DNA from: Konateibacter massiliensis
GTDB taxonomy: Bacteria; Bacillota; Clostridia; Lachnospirales; Lachnospiraceae
Direction: 5' to 3'
DNA length: 64,000 nucleotides
Assembly: GCF_900184995.1 (NCBI RefSeq)
Contig: NZ_LT860098.1
Span: forward strand, 253,001-317,000
In this document: in pieces, positions 51,352 to 61,800 of the stretch
How positions within the stretch are numbered: the stretch's first letter is position 1
Layout of the letters: the number at the start of each line of letters is the position of its first letter
Position numbers and translations under genes: made by a program
The notes under the pieces: model-generated
Seen by the model: the letters and a program-made list of their open reading frames with translations, nothing else
What the model was told of the DNA's origin: nothing
Database searches by the model: none

Positions 51352-53568
51352 TTACTTTGAAAGCTTTTTTAAATTCGCAAGCTCTGTCTTTGCCGCCGGT
51401 AAGCCAAAGGATTCATACCGGTACAGACTGTACCCCTTATATCCTGCATTTTTTGCTGCCTTATACTGGTTATAAAGGTTGGAAGCGCTGCTTCCCCAGC
51501 CTAGGTCATCGCCCCATACTGATGTGACCGGTGCACCTACCTTATACAATGCAAGTCCTGCATACATGGCAGTACCGTTTTTGTTTAATGCCGCCCACTG
51601 CTTCATTGTATTTGTAAACATCTTGCTCGACACTCCGCTTGCCGTCACATAGTCATCTGACCAATATAGCTGCGGACAAATATAATCGATATACCCTGTT
51701 TCCGACAGCCATGTCTCCACATCACAGCCAATGGATTTTGCGTATTCCACATTTCCTGCCGGACTTATTCCAAATATCACGTTGGAATCAATGGATTTGA
51801 TTTTATCATAAACCTGTCGTATCATCAAATTTACATTTTCCATCTTTTTGCTTTGGCTTGTGCTGTCTGTCGACAGATAGAAATAATCGTCAAAGTGAAT
51901 TCCATCAACGTCATAGTTCTTTACAATTTCTTCCACACCACCAACAATCTTTTTAATTGCACTAGTGCTCGCCGGATTTACTCTGCCTCCATCCGCAGTC
52001 CGATATGGATTAATCCATGCCTGAAAAAGGAGACCCTTTTTATGTGCTTCCGTCACCATAATCTCCAGCGGATCATAACTCGGTCCGTCATCACTCGAGG
52101 AGATAAAGTTTGCCCAACCATAGTATTCTGACGGATACACTGCATCACTAAAAGCTCTTACGTGCACAATTACAGTATTTAAGTTTTGCGCCAGCGCCGC
52201 ATCATACATAGCATTAATATTCTTGGTGAATTCACTCTTGCTTTTATCCTTTAGTGTTCCGTAATCCAGATAGGATATCCAGACCGCCCTCATCTCCTGA
52301 GACAAATCCGCCGTATTTTTCTTCGGAACCTTTATTTTGACTAAAACCGCTTTTCCCTTTGTTCCATTGCTAAGCGAATATACCCGATAATAGTAAGTCT
52401 TCCCATCTGACATTCCTGTATCCGTATATTTTGCACTTTTGCTTTCCCCAATCTGGGTAAAGCCAGAGTTTTTCTTTGTGGAGCGGTAAATCACATAGCT
52501 AGCAGCTCCCTTGCTCTTTTTCCATGTGAGTTTAACATTTTCCTTACTGATGCTTGCCTTTAAGTTCGTCACTGCATTTGGTTTTGTATATGCTTTTATT
52601 ATCTTTGCAGTTCCCGGAATCTTATCAGAGTAAGGAACTATCTTATAGTAATAAACCTGACCGCACTTTACCTTTGTCTGTCGATATGTCGTACCCGTCG
52701 TTGTTTTTACCTTTTTATACGTTCCTTCCTTACTGGTTGAACGATAAATTACATACTTGGTGGCTCCCTTGCTCGCCTTCCACGACAGATTGATCGTATT
52801 ATAGGTTTCCGCCTTGTACTTTAAAGACTTTACACCTTTAGGACCTAGCGGAATTTTGCTCGCCTTGGAGGTCGTAACACCTTCTCCGAAAACACCGTTT
52901 CCTTTGGCACAGACCCTGTAATAATAGCTCTTTCCCTGTACCGCCGTCTTATCTGTGTACTTTAACTTTGTCGTCCCGCCAATCTCCTCAAAACCAGAGT
53001 TCTTGCTTGTTGAACGGTAAATCACATAGCTTTCTGCATTTTCTGCCTTTTTCCATGTCAAAGAGACCGTTATGTTCTGAACCTTCGCCGTAAGACTGCT
53101 GATTTTTCCCGGGTAAACGATTGGGGGCTGCTCAGGCACTGTTTGATCTTTTGTGCCCTCTGTGCCTCCGGTAGAGCTATCTGTACCCCCATCTTCGGTT
53201 TGTTTGTCTCCCGCATTCTCCCCGGTTTGTCCCTGACTTGTCACCGTAGTATCCGGCTGTGTTTCTTCTACTATCTCTTCGTTTGTTTCTTCGCTATCTG
53301 CCTTTTTCTCCTCGTTTGTTTCTTCGCTATCTGCCTTTTTCTCCTCGTTATTTTCCCCTTCTACTGCAACTTCACTTTCTGTATTCTCTATGACAGTAGA
53401 ATTCTCTTCTATTGTATAATCTCCTGCCTCTATATCACCAGGCAAATCATAAGTAGAAGTATAACTGCCTTGTACCTCCGGCATATCGCCAGAAGCCAAG
53501 GCAGTCATTGAAACATTGGGAAATAACATCACGGCAGTTATAATAATTGCAATAATCCTTTTATTCAC
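51352..53568 (-). CDS. secreted GHL10-type glycoside hydrolase with Fn3 domains
   Basis: This 738-residue secreted protein has a signal peptide of about 1-26 (ending TALAS), an acidic Glu/Thr-rich region (27-150) that includes a perfect 11-residue duplication, and three Fn3 domains (about 150-415), each with the YVIYRST pattern. A C-terminal hydrolase-like domain (about 425-738) carries the GHL10/DUF187 features MRAVWISYLDYG, NTVIVHVRAFSDAVYPSEYY, LFQAWINPYRTA, DGIHFDDYFY and YICPQLYWSDDY. It likely trims peptidoglycan or a wall polysaccharide. No LPXTG or other anchor is seen, so Fn3 modules may hold it to the surface. It lies 29 bp after the amidase gene and is probably cotranscribed. Confidence 0.9.
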   Translation of the reverse strand: MNKRIIAIIITAVMLFPNVSMTALASGDMPEVQGSYTSTYDLPGDIEAGDYTIEENSTVIENTESEVAVEGENNEEKKADSEETNEEKKADSEETNEEIVEETQPDTTVTSQGQTGENAGDKQTEDGGTDSSTGGTEGTKDQTVPEQPPIVYPGKISSLTAKVQNITVSLTWKKAENAESYVIYRSTSKNSGFEEIGGTTKLKYTDKTAVQGKSYYYRVCAKGNGVFGEGVTTSKASKIPLGPKGVKSLKYKAETYNTINLSWKASKGATKYVIYRSTSKEGTYKKVKTTTGTTYRQTKVKCGQVYYYKIVPYSDKIPGTAKIIKAYTKPNAVTNLKASISKENVKLTWKKSKGAASYVIYRSTKKNSGFTQIGESKSAKYTDTGMSDGKTYYYRVYSLSNGTKGKAVLVKIKVPKKNTADLSQEMRAVWISYLDYGTLKDKSKSEFTKNINAMYDAALAQNLNTVIVHVRAFSDAVYPSEYYGWANFISSSDDGPSYDPLEIMVTEAHKKGLLFQAWINPYRTADGGRVNPASTSAIKKIVGGVEEIVKNYDVDGIHFDDYFYLSTDSTSQSKKMENVNLMIRQVYDKIKSIDSNVIFGISPAGNVEYAKSIGCDVETWLSETGYIDYICPQLYWSDDYVTASGVSSKMFTNTMKQWAALNKNGTAMYAGLALYKVGAPVTSVWGDDLGWGSSASNLYNQYKAAKNAGYKGYSLYRYESFGLPAAKTELANLKKLSK
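53281..53346. repeat. 33-bp perfect tandem repeat, two copies
   Basis: Units 53281-53313 and 53314-53346 encode the repeated peptide EEKKADSEETN in the acidic linker of the GHL10 protein. Copy number is likely to vary by slippage. Confidence 0.9.
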
Positions 53569-53597
53569 CGCTGCCTGTTCTCCTATTATTTCTCATT

Positions 53598-56500
53598 TTA
53601 TTTCTTGCTAAGTCCGTAATATTCTGCAATTGCCGTTGCCGTTGCAACTCCAATATACTTCAATCCCGCCTCAGTTGATAAAATATCTCTGTCATCAGAG
53701 CCTGTTATAAATGCAGCCTCCACAATAATTCCCGGGAAACCTCTGCTAACACTATTACGAATAACAGAATAGTAGTCATTTACGCCGTCAGAGGAAAGCT
53801 TTGTTTTAACTCCTCGGTTGTTCAGACCCACACCTTGCAGTCTGCTTAATATTTTAGAACCAAGTGCCGAAGAGGTAGTCTTAAAGCTGCTGTTATTAGA
53901 ATAATATACTTCCGCTCCGTTTGCAGAAGATGCTGCTGAATTTAAATGCTGGCTGATAAACATATCTGCTCCGTAATTCTTTGCAATTACCGTTCTCTCT
54001 TCAAGTCCTACGTAGGTATCGCCTGTTCTTGTCATCTTTACAACAACTCCGCTGTATTTCTCAAGCTCTGCCTTTGTGTATTGTGAAATCTTAAGGTTTA
54101 ATGCGCTTTCACGCAGAGAACCTGAAACAGCTCCAGGATCAGAACCGCCATGTCCAGGGTCTAATACAATTACCACTCCGCTGGTTTCCTGATTTACTCC
54201 TACTTCACAGGTAGCTGTCACTCCGTTAATCGCTGTCGCTGTAATCGTTGTAACACCTGTCGCTACTGCTGATACAACACCCTTTTTCGAAACCGTTGCA
54301 ACTTTTGTATTCGCACTGCTCCACGTAATTGTGGTGTTCGAGACGCTGCTCGGATTAAAGGATACCGTTAATTTAGCGGTTGCACCGCCTTCCAAATTCA
54401 ATGAAGTCGTATTCAAAGAAATTGATTTCGGATTCACATAGGAGGTCTGTTTATAATCACTGTTGACACTCTTTGCTCTTGCATATACTCTGTAATAATA
54501 GGTTTTTCCGTTTTTTAAACCTGTATCCGTATAATTTAAGCTACTTGTCTCTGCAATCTTCTTATAACCCGAGTTACTGCTCGTGGAGCGGTAAATACGG
54601 TAAACTGTTGCACCCTTTCCTGCAGACCATGTCAATTTAACACTCTTTCCCCCTGCACTGCTAACCGCTAATTTGCTTATTGCACCCGGCTTAACCTTTA
54701 CAGATGCCACCTTGCTTGCCTTGCTCTCTACTTTATTTGCCACTGCGCAAACTTTGTAGTAATACTTATTTCCTGCAACCGCTGTTTTGTCCGTATAGGA
54801 TTTTTTGCTCTTAGATGCAGTACCTACTAATGTATAACCTGATTTTTCTGATGTGGAACGATAAATTGCATAGCTTCCGGCTCCACCTGCTTTTGACCAG
54901 GATATTGTAACCGAGTTATATGATTTATACGTTGCTTTTACATTCGTAGGTTTTTCCGGCTTTGTCACTGCGGATACAACTGCGCTTGTTCCACCCTTTG
55001 CCTTATCGGAATAAGAAATAACCTTATAATAATATGTAACGCCTGCTTTTACCGTATCTGTATATTTTACAGAAGTAACCGTTTTTAGTTTTTTATAACC
55101 GGTTGCCTCATTTGTAGAACGATAGATTACATATTTGGTGGCACCGCTGGCTTTTTTCCATGATAAATTAATCTTATTATATGCACTGCTTGATGCCTTC
55201 AGCTTTGTAACACCTGCTGCCGCTGCATACAATGACTGGATATTGCTGCCGTCACTCTCATAAGTTCCGTTTACCGCTGTTATCTTATAGGAGTACTTCG
55301 TCTTTGTTTTCAATCCGGAAGCCGTATAGCTCGCACTCGTCGTTGAACCAAGCAACGTATAAGCACCACCGTTTTTGGATTGATATACATTATATTTAGC
55401 TGCTCCTGTTACACCTTTCCAGGTAAGAGCTATCTTTGTTGCAGAAGATTGAACTGCCGTCAAGGATGTCGGCGCCGCAATCGTTGTCTTTGCTGTCACA
55501 ACAACACTTACTTCACTCTTTACAGCCTTATTTTCTTCATCATTGACAAAAGCATACACCCGGTAAGAATAGTCTTTACCGACTAAGATATCGGTATCGC
55601 TAAATGTCGTAGCAGTTCCGTTGTATTTTTCTACATAGGTACTTTCTACACCATTCTGCATACGCTCAACAATATATCCCTTCGCGTCTGTGACACTGCT
55701 CCATGTGATTTTTATGTTGTTATAGCTGCTCACTGTGGCTGTCACATTGAGAGGTCTTGCCGGAGCGACAACAGTTGTTGCATCCACAGTATCCGTCTGT
55801 GCCGGCACATCAGTTGTTGAAGGAGTTGTCGGTGTCTCTTCCGGTGTTGTCTCCTGTGGCGTTTCCGGCGTTGTTTCCTGTGTATCGCTATCCTTTGCTG
55901 CTCCCTCTACTGCAATGCTGTCCGCCGTCTCTTCCGTCAATGTTGCATTTTCATCTATGCTATAGTCACCTTGTTCAATCTCTTCTGTTGTGGTAGAAAG
56001 TACAATTCCTGCCGCTGCAAAAAAGGCAGTTGGTCGATTTTTCGACACTTCTGCCTTTGCTGTCTTTCCTACTGCAAACCACTCAGCCTTAATAGTACCG
56101 CTCTTAATCACAAGTCCTTTTTCGCCCAAAGTGCTGTTGTTCAGAACACCTATACTCTTACTGCCTGTTGCAAGTAAATCAGCATTGTCTAAATTAACTG
56201 TTCCTTCATTATAAATTACACTTCCGTTATCTGCCTTATTTACGATGCTGCCTTCCCCTGCAATCGAGAGGGTAACGCCTTCCGCTACATAAAACAATGC
56301 TTCTGCCTGTTCGGAACTCATTGTGTAGCCGTTTAATTCAAGTGTTAATTCTGCCTCTTCCATACCCTCTGGAAGAGTAAGCTCTACCACTTCATCAACA
56401 TTCAAGTCCTCTGAAAGGGCAACTGTTCCGTTTCCTGCCAAGGCTGTCTGAAACATTTCCTGTGCTTCTGAAACAGTCTCATCTGTTACAGCTTCGTCAT

Positions 56501-56801
56501 CCTTTGCTGTCTGCTCATCTGTTGTTTGTCCGCCTTCTTCTGTCAACTGCTCATCTTCATTTGACGCAGCGGAGTTTTGTTCTTCTGTACTCTGTACATC
56601 AGTTGTCTGATCGACTGTATCGTTGCCAATCTCCTGCTCTTGCGTACTCTGCTCTGCTGCCTCACTGTCCCCTGTCTCCACCTGCACTTCTGTACCTGTA
56701 GAGGAAACAGAAGCTGCAGTTGCGTTTACCGGCATCTGAATGCTGGTAAAAGTTAAAGCAGTTACCAAACTCATCGCTAAAACCTTTTTAATTAATCGCA
56801 T
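53598..56801 (-). CDS. secreted N-acetylmuramoyl-L-alanine amidase with Fn3 and Big_2 domains
   Basis: This 1067-residue secreted peptidoglycan hydrolase has a signal peptide of about 1-28 and a Thr/Glu/Gln-rich spacer (30-115). A short repetitive beta part follows (about 120-240; SIVNKADNGSVIYNEGTVNL), then a Thr/Pro linker (about 310-340). Five Fn3 domains (about 345-800) are followed by a Big_2 Ig-like domain (about 800-875), and Amidase_3 runs from 877 to the end. Zinc ligands are His884 (DPGHGG), Glu898 (LRESALN) and His952 (ISQHLNS); catalytic Glu1028 is in IIVEAAFI. It cuts the bond between muramic acid and the stem peptide, likely in cell separation or wall turnover. A very good promoter lies 56 bp upstream. 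Confidence 0.94.
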   Translation of the reverse strand: MRLIKKVLAMSLVTALTFTSIQMPVNATAASVSSTGTEVQVETGDSEAAEQSTQEQEIGNDTVDQTTDVQSTEEQNSAASNEDEQLTEEGGQTTDEQTAKDDEAVTDETVSEAQEMFQTALAGNGTVALSEDLNVDEVVELTLPEGMEEAELTLELNGYTMSSEQAEALFYVAEGVTLSIAGEGSIVNKADNGSVIYNEGTVNLDNADLLATGSKSIGVLNNSTLGEKGLVIKSGTIKAEWFAVGKTAKAEVSKNRPTAFFAAAGIVLSTTTEEIEQGDYSIDENATLTEETADSIAVEGAAKDSDTQETTPETPQETTPEETPTTPSTTDVPAQTDTVDATTVVAPARPLNVTATVSSYNNIKITWSSVTDAKGYIVERMQNGVESTYVEKYNGTATTFSDTDILVGKDYSYRVYAFVNDEENKAVKSEVSVVVTAKTTIAAPTSLTAVQSSATKIALTWKGVTGAAKYNVYQSKNGGAYTLLGSTTSASYTASGLKTKTKYSYKITAVNGTYESDGSNIQSLYAAAAGVTKLKASSSAYNKINLSWKKASGATKYVIYRSTNEATGYKKLKTVTSVKYTDTVKAGVTYYYKVISYSDKAKGGTSAVVSAVTKPEKPTNVKATYKSYNSVTISWSKAGGAGSYAIYRSTSEKSGYTLVGTASKSKKSYTDKTAVAGNKYYYKVCAVANKVESKASKVASVKVKPGAISKLAVSSAGGKSVKLTWSAGKGATVYRIYRSTSSNSGYKKIAETSSLNYTDTGLKNGKTYYYRVYARAKSVNSDYKQTSYVNPKSISLNTTSLNLEGGATAKLTVSFNPSSVSNTTITWSSANTKVATVSKKGVVSAVATGVTTITATAINGVTATCEVGVNQETSGVVIVLDPGHGGSDPGAVSGSLRESALNLKISQYTKAELEKYSGVVVKMTRTGDTYVGLEERTVIAKNYGADMFISQHLNSAASSANGAEVYYSNNSSFKTTSSALGSKILSRLQGVGLNNRGVKTKLSSDGVNDYYSVIRNSVSRGFPGIIVEAAFITGSDDRDILSTEAGLKYIGVATATAIAEYYGLSKK

Positions 56802-56856
56802 CTTTTCTCCTCTTCCCTGTCATATTCTGGATACTCTGAATATCCACTTAAAATAA

Positions 56857-56885
56857 ATTATAAAGCAGCACTCTGCATAAGTCAA
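56857..56885 (-). promoter_or_regulatory. sigma-A promoter of the amidase / GHL10 unit
   Basis: Minus strand: TTGACT (56885-56880), 17-bp spacer, TATAAT (56862-56857). Nothing else is seen in the 263-bp gap 56802-57064. Confidence 0.85.
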
Positions 56886-57064
56886 AAGTTAAATACTTAC
56901 AATTTATTTAATATTTTAGATAGATTCTATCCTTCCACTCAACTTATATTTGTCGTTTTCACAATTACCAACCAATTAGAAAGATTAGCTTCATCAATGC
57001 CGCTTTTGAGCGTGAAAAGCATGTAGTAAATAATCATGGCACTTTTGGTGGAAACTTCAGAGTA

Positions 57065-58858
57065 TCATGCAGACGGTTTCAGAATTCGATTTACGGCCAT
57101 TCCTACTCCAAGTAACACCCAAAATATAGGTGCTACAGCAATGCAAGAGTCATTGGTTATCCCACATAGTAAATATCCAATTATTGCAAGAAAAATAGAA
57201 ATCCCTACTAAATCCAGACTATTATATTCCTTTTTGTAAATTAATAACTTAAAACTGGTACTTAAATAATTTCCTACAAACACCAGAAAGCAGATTAAAG
57301 ATAAAACACCGGTCTGAACTGCAATCTGAAGATATAAGCTGTGTGGCTTTGTTAATGTCTCCGTAAAGAACCCATAACTCATATTAGAACGCATCACATA
57401 ATCATTTTGAGGAAAAACAATGGCAAACTGATCCGGTCCGGCACCATAAAAAAAATAATTTTTTAATAGTGGTATTGTCCTGCCCCAAATATACCCTCTA
57501 AAAGTAATCATTTTCTCATAACCACCAAATAATGCCGGGGCGTTTACCATTTTATCCGTTTTTCCGTTAATTGTTATATATTGATAACCATTTTCAAGTG
57601 CATCCGTAAATCGCCATTTTAATGAGTTGCATTGAAATGCAATATACTTTATTCCGTCTTTTTCGTATGATAGAAAGCTTAATTTAGAGTATTTCTTGTC
57701 CTGTAATTTATAATAGCCATCTTCCTCTGTTTTTTCGTTCAAAAGCAACTCATTTTGATTTCCATCTTTTATCTGTAAACTTAACGTTTGATTTTCTGTA
57801 TACTCGGACAAAATATACAATTCATCTTCTCCATAAATGATTTTAACATCATTTTTACGCGGCTCTATCTTTGTTAATTTATATTCCTGCCTAATAATGC
57901 TCAAAGAATTCTGCAATCTGTATATGTATATTCCATCTGTCGCGTACTGGAAAATACCAAATGTGGCAATTAAGACAACCAAACCAAGCCTGAGAAATTT
58001 TTTATACTTTATAATCCTCCTTCGAAAAATACATAGGGAAATAAATAAGAGCATCGGTAACACAACTAAGGCGGTTTTTGAGCCACAACCTATAAGATTA
58101 ATTGTTAAAATACCTGTTAATATAAATAACAATATCTTAGTTCTCTTGGATTTACTGTTAAATAGCCCTACCAGTACCAAAGGAAATACCATACATAAAT
58201 AAACACCTACATAATTTGGATTGTACAATGTCATATATACACGGTTAAAACTCGTAGATGAAAAATTAAATATAACTGTGTCCCTATATTCCTTTAGTAT
58301 AGTTGGAATAATTAAAAACTTTCCGAACTTCGTTCCAAAAAAATCTAGCTGAAACAATTGTAAAACACCAAGTATTCCTAAAACGGCTGCCGCTATATAT
58401 ACAATATTCAATATGTTTTTTATCTGTTTTTCAGTTGATACCACAGTATAGCAATAGCAGACTGTAATACAATAACCTAGTAATATCCATATCGACTCAT
58501 ATTGCTCAAATAATCCATGCAAACTAAAATATTGGTTTTTACTTAATATTGTTGAAAGAATAATTAAAACAGCATAGCTTATAAGTGCAAAAAAAATTCT
58601 TGAGAATTTTATCTTTTTCCTTTGTATCAAATGTCTATCTAACATTATAATACTCATACCTATTACCAAAAAAATAAAAACAATACTTTTTATATACAGA
58701 AAAAAATCTCCTGTTTTTTCCATGTTAGGGAACCAAGGAAACTGTGTTAAATTTGTATTCACAATGATAAGCCTTACTAATAAAGGGAGTATTCCTACCG
58801 TTAAATAAATCAGGATATCATCTATCTTTATATGTATTTTCTTTTTATTATTTTCCAT
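57065..58858 (-). CDS. O-antigen ligase / Wzy-like membrane protein
   Basis: This 597-residue protein has about eleven to twelve hydrophobic segments and one large outer domain (about 310-440). The Wzy_C/WaaL hallmark is at about 475-535: FFYGAGPDQFAIVFPQN, then KPHSLYLQIAVQTGVLSLIC with the conserved His. Such proteins polymerise or ligate lipid-linked glycans outside the membrane, so it may finish or attach a surface glycan. It is encoded after the 1520-residue surface protein, which could be a glycosylation target (inference). No ribosome-binding site directly precedes the ATG; instead GAAGG lies across a stable hairpin (see 58868-58892). Confidence 0.87.
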   Translation of the reverse strand: MENNKKKIHIKIDDILIYLTVGILPLLVRLIIVNTNLTQFPWFPNMEKTGDFFLYIKSIVFIFLVIGMSIIMLDRHLIQRKKIKFSRIFFALISYAVLIILSTILSKNQYFSLHGLFEQYESIWILLGYCITVCYCYTVVSTEKQIKNILNIVYIAAAVLGILGVLQLFQLDFFGTKFGKFLIIPTILKEYRDTVIFNFSSTSFNRVYMTLYNPNYVGVYLCMVFPLVLVGLFNSKSKRTKILLFILTGILTINLIGCGSKTALVVLPMLLFISLCIFRRRIIKYKKFLRLGLVVLIATFGIFQYATDGIYIYRLQNSLSIIRQEYKLTKIEPRKNDVKIIYGEDELYILSEYTENQTLSLQIKDGNQNELLLNEKTEEDGYYKLQDKKYSKLSFLSYEKDGIKYIAFQCNSLKWRFTDALENGYQYITINGKTDKMVNAPALFGGYEKMITFRGYIWGRTIPLLKNYFFYGAGPDQFAIVFPQNDYVMRSNMSYGFFTETLTKPHSLYLQIAVQTGVLSLICFLVFVGNYLSTSFKLLIYKKEYNSLDLVGISIFLAIIGYLLCGITNDSCIAVAPIFWVLLGVGMAVNRILKPSA

Positions 58859-58867
58859 TTTTTTATA

Positions 58868-58892
58868 ATAGCTGCCGCAAAGCGGCAGCTAT
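58868..58892 (-). promoter_or_regulatory. hairpin placed between ribosome-binding site and start codon
   Basis: ATAGCTGCCGC, loop, GCGGCAGCTAT is a perfect 11-bp stem. On the minus strand the order is stop codon TAA, GAGAAGG, stem, TATAAAAAA (9 bases), ATG of the O-antigen-ligase-like gene. When folded, the GAAGG site lies 9 bases from the ATG; unfolded it is about 34 away. Confidence 0.65.
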
Positions 58893-58899
58893 CCTTCTC

Positions 58900-61800
58900 T
58901 TATTTGATTTTTATTGATTTTATACCAGAGTCATTGCTATAAACTTTTGTTTTAGATACATTCACATAAGCTTTAACCTTAAAATAATATTTTTGTTTTG
59001 ATTTTAATTTTTTTACTGTATAGCTTACTGTGCTTCCATTTTTTACAGTTGCAACCTTTTTATAGGTTCCATTTTTTGATGTCGCTGCGTAAATTTCGTA
59101 TCCGCTTGCTTTGCTTACCTCTTTCCATGTTAATTCAGCAGTTTTTTTCGTCTCGCTTTTTATGCTTGTAATTTTAGTTTTCTCTGGCTTTTTAACAGTC
59201 AGGGTAAAAGTCGCTTTTTTACCGCTTCCATCTTTTGCCGTACAAGTTATCTTTGCTTTTCCCCCTCCAATAGCAGTTACTTCGCCTTTAGAGGACACTT
59301 TTGCAACCTTTGTATCAGAAGAGCTCCAGGTAACTTTGCTGTTTGTTGCATTTACCGGAGTTACAGCAGCCGTCAGTTTTACTTTTTCACCAACCGTTAC
59401 TGTTTTGCTCTTAAGGTTTAAAGAAACCTTTGTTACTTTTATATTACTTGTCCCAACCGTTACTTTTACCGTTGCTTTTTTGCCATTTGACGTAGATGCA
59501 GTTATTGTTGCGTTTCCTGCTTTCTTTGCTGTAATAGCTCCATTCGCATTTACCGTAGCAACCTTCGTATTAGAAGAGGTCCATGTAATCGTCTTGTTCG
59601 TAGTATTCGACGGTGTCACAGTTGTCATTAACCAGTTATATTTTGTTCCTTTTTTCATGGTTATCTTTGACACATTAAGCTTCAAGCCCGTCGCTTCCAC
59701 CTTAATCTCTTCCGCTTTGCTAACGGTGATTTTAAATGTGGCAACAGCATTTCCTCCATCGGTGGACGCTGCAGTAATATTTGCCGTCCCTTGGGCAATA
59801 CCTTTTACTTTTCCACTTGCATCAACACTAGCAACCTTAGTATTTGAAGAACTCCAAACCAGCTTACCGTTTGTAGCACTATACTTTACTTTTGTATCTA
59901 TCGCTGCTGAGAGCTGACTGCTCTCCCCTACTTTGATACTACTGTTTCCACTAATGTTAATTCCCTGAACATACACATACTCTGGTTCATATTTCGCAAG
60001 AATAAGTAGGTTATCCGTGACTTTTGCATTTAAATTAATTGCAGTTTTATCACTTTTAATTAGACTTTTTAGTGTATACTTATGTGCATATTTATGGTCT
60101 GCCTGATAATCCACAATCACTGGCTGAAGCACTTCTCCATCTAAAACATAAGATGTGTCATAAGTGTCTGCATACCAACTAAAATATTCAACCCCCTCAT
60201 CCGTGTATACATCTTTGCTCAAATATCTAAAATTACTATCATTGACCGAAGACGGAGCCGTTACATTCAAGTAAGAATATGCCCCATCTGCATTAATTTT
60301 AATTGTTCCACCAGAGGCTGTGAACGCCTCATACTCGTCATAATCAAAGAAATTAACACTATAAGCACGACTTATTTCAAAATTTTGGTTGTCATACGCT
60401 TTTAGATAAATAGTATATTCCTCTCCTGCATTTAAATCGTATCCGATATAGTATTCGTCTTGAATGTATATATCAGTGTTATCCTCCAAATTCTCATTTG
60501 CCTCATCAAATACCTGAACATAACTATTTGATGCTATCATATAATATGTTGCACTCTGATCTGGCTTAAAGGTAAATTGATACCACTTATCCTTTTCTAA
60601 TGTTTTTGTTTCTTTGTATCCGATTTCTATTGCATCTACAGCAGCTTTCTTATATTCGCCTAAAACAATTATATTATCCTCAATTATTTGCGTTGTATCC
60701 AATAGACTTCCTGACACATCATATAAATTCTCTAATTCATAAATCGAATCTGTAATATTATAATTTTGTTTATAATCATCCGTTGATTTCTGTATACTCT
60801 CTCCTTCCAGTATATACTCAGAGCTAAAATAATTCGCATACCACTCATTAGTCGAACCATAAGCAAATTTGCTCAGATATCTGAAATCATCTTCAATATC
60901 TCCTGCCTCTGCTTTTAATGAAACACCCTGATTGGTTTCAATATACAGATTTCCGTCTTGTTCCTTAAACCTATTATATTCATCAAAATCAAAATAAAAT
61001 ATTTTATAACCTCTATTAATATTAAATTCAACTTCATCATAAGTTTTTACATAAATCGTATATTCTTTTCCACTTTCTAAAAAGAATCCTGAAAGCCCTT
61101 TTTCTCCAGTACTTAAATAATCGGAGTCACTCAATTTCTTTCCATCGGCGTCCATAATCCTGATAATAGCGTCTTCGTCCGGAACAAAATACATTCCATT
61201 TTTATCAGGTGTAAAGGTAAATGCATTTGTGCTATCTTCTTGTAAAATCTTGGTTTCGGAAAGAGTTATATTCTCACTCTGTTCCACGTAACTTACATAC
61301 TTTGCTAAGATTATTGTATTATTATTAATTTTTTGAGAATTCTCTACTATATTACCAGCAGTATCATATAAATCAATAAGTTCATAGTAGCCATTTACAA
61401 TATCATAATCATTTTTGTATGATCTCACTACTTTCTTTAGCTGACTGTCTGATAACAAATCATAACTTGTAAACGGGCTTACTACCCAATAAGTGCCCTC
61501 TGCATCAGTATGCTTTTTAATGTACCTAAAGTTACTGTCATCTATATCATTTGACCCTTCTGCTTTTATAGTAACTTCTCCGGCATCATCTACTGAAAAA
61601 TCAATCGTTCCCCCCGCATTTTTAAAACCAAAATATTCATCATAATCCATAACAAATAGCTTATTCTCTTTTAGAATACTAAATTGCTGATCCTCATATG
61701 GCTTTATAAAAATCGTATAGTTTTCTCCTCCCTTAAGGAAATAACTATAAGAACTGTTTCCTGCCCCTGAATTGATTGGATTCTTTGCCTCATCAACAAT

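Noticed and set aside
59111-59917. 268-codon open frame on the plus strand
   Set aside because: It lies entirely antisense to the Big_2/Fn3 part of the large surface protein. Its hydrophobic sequence is the complement of Thr/Ser/Lys-rich repeats, and no ribosome-binding site precedes it.
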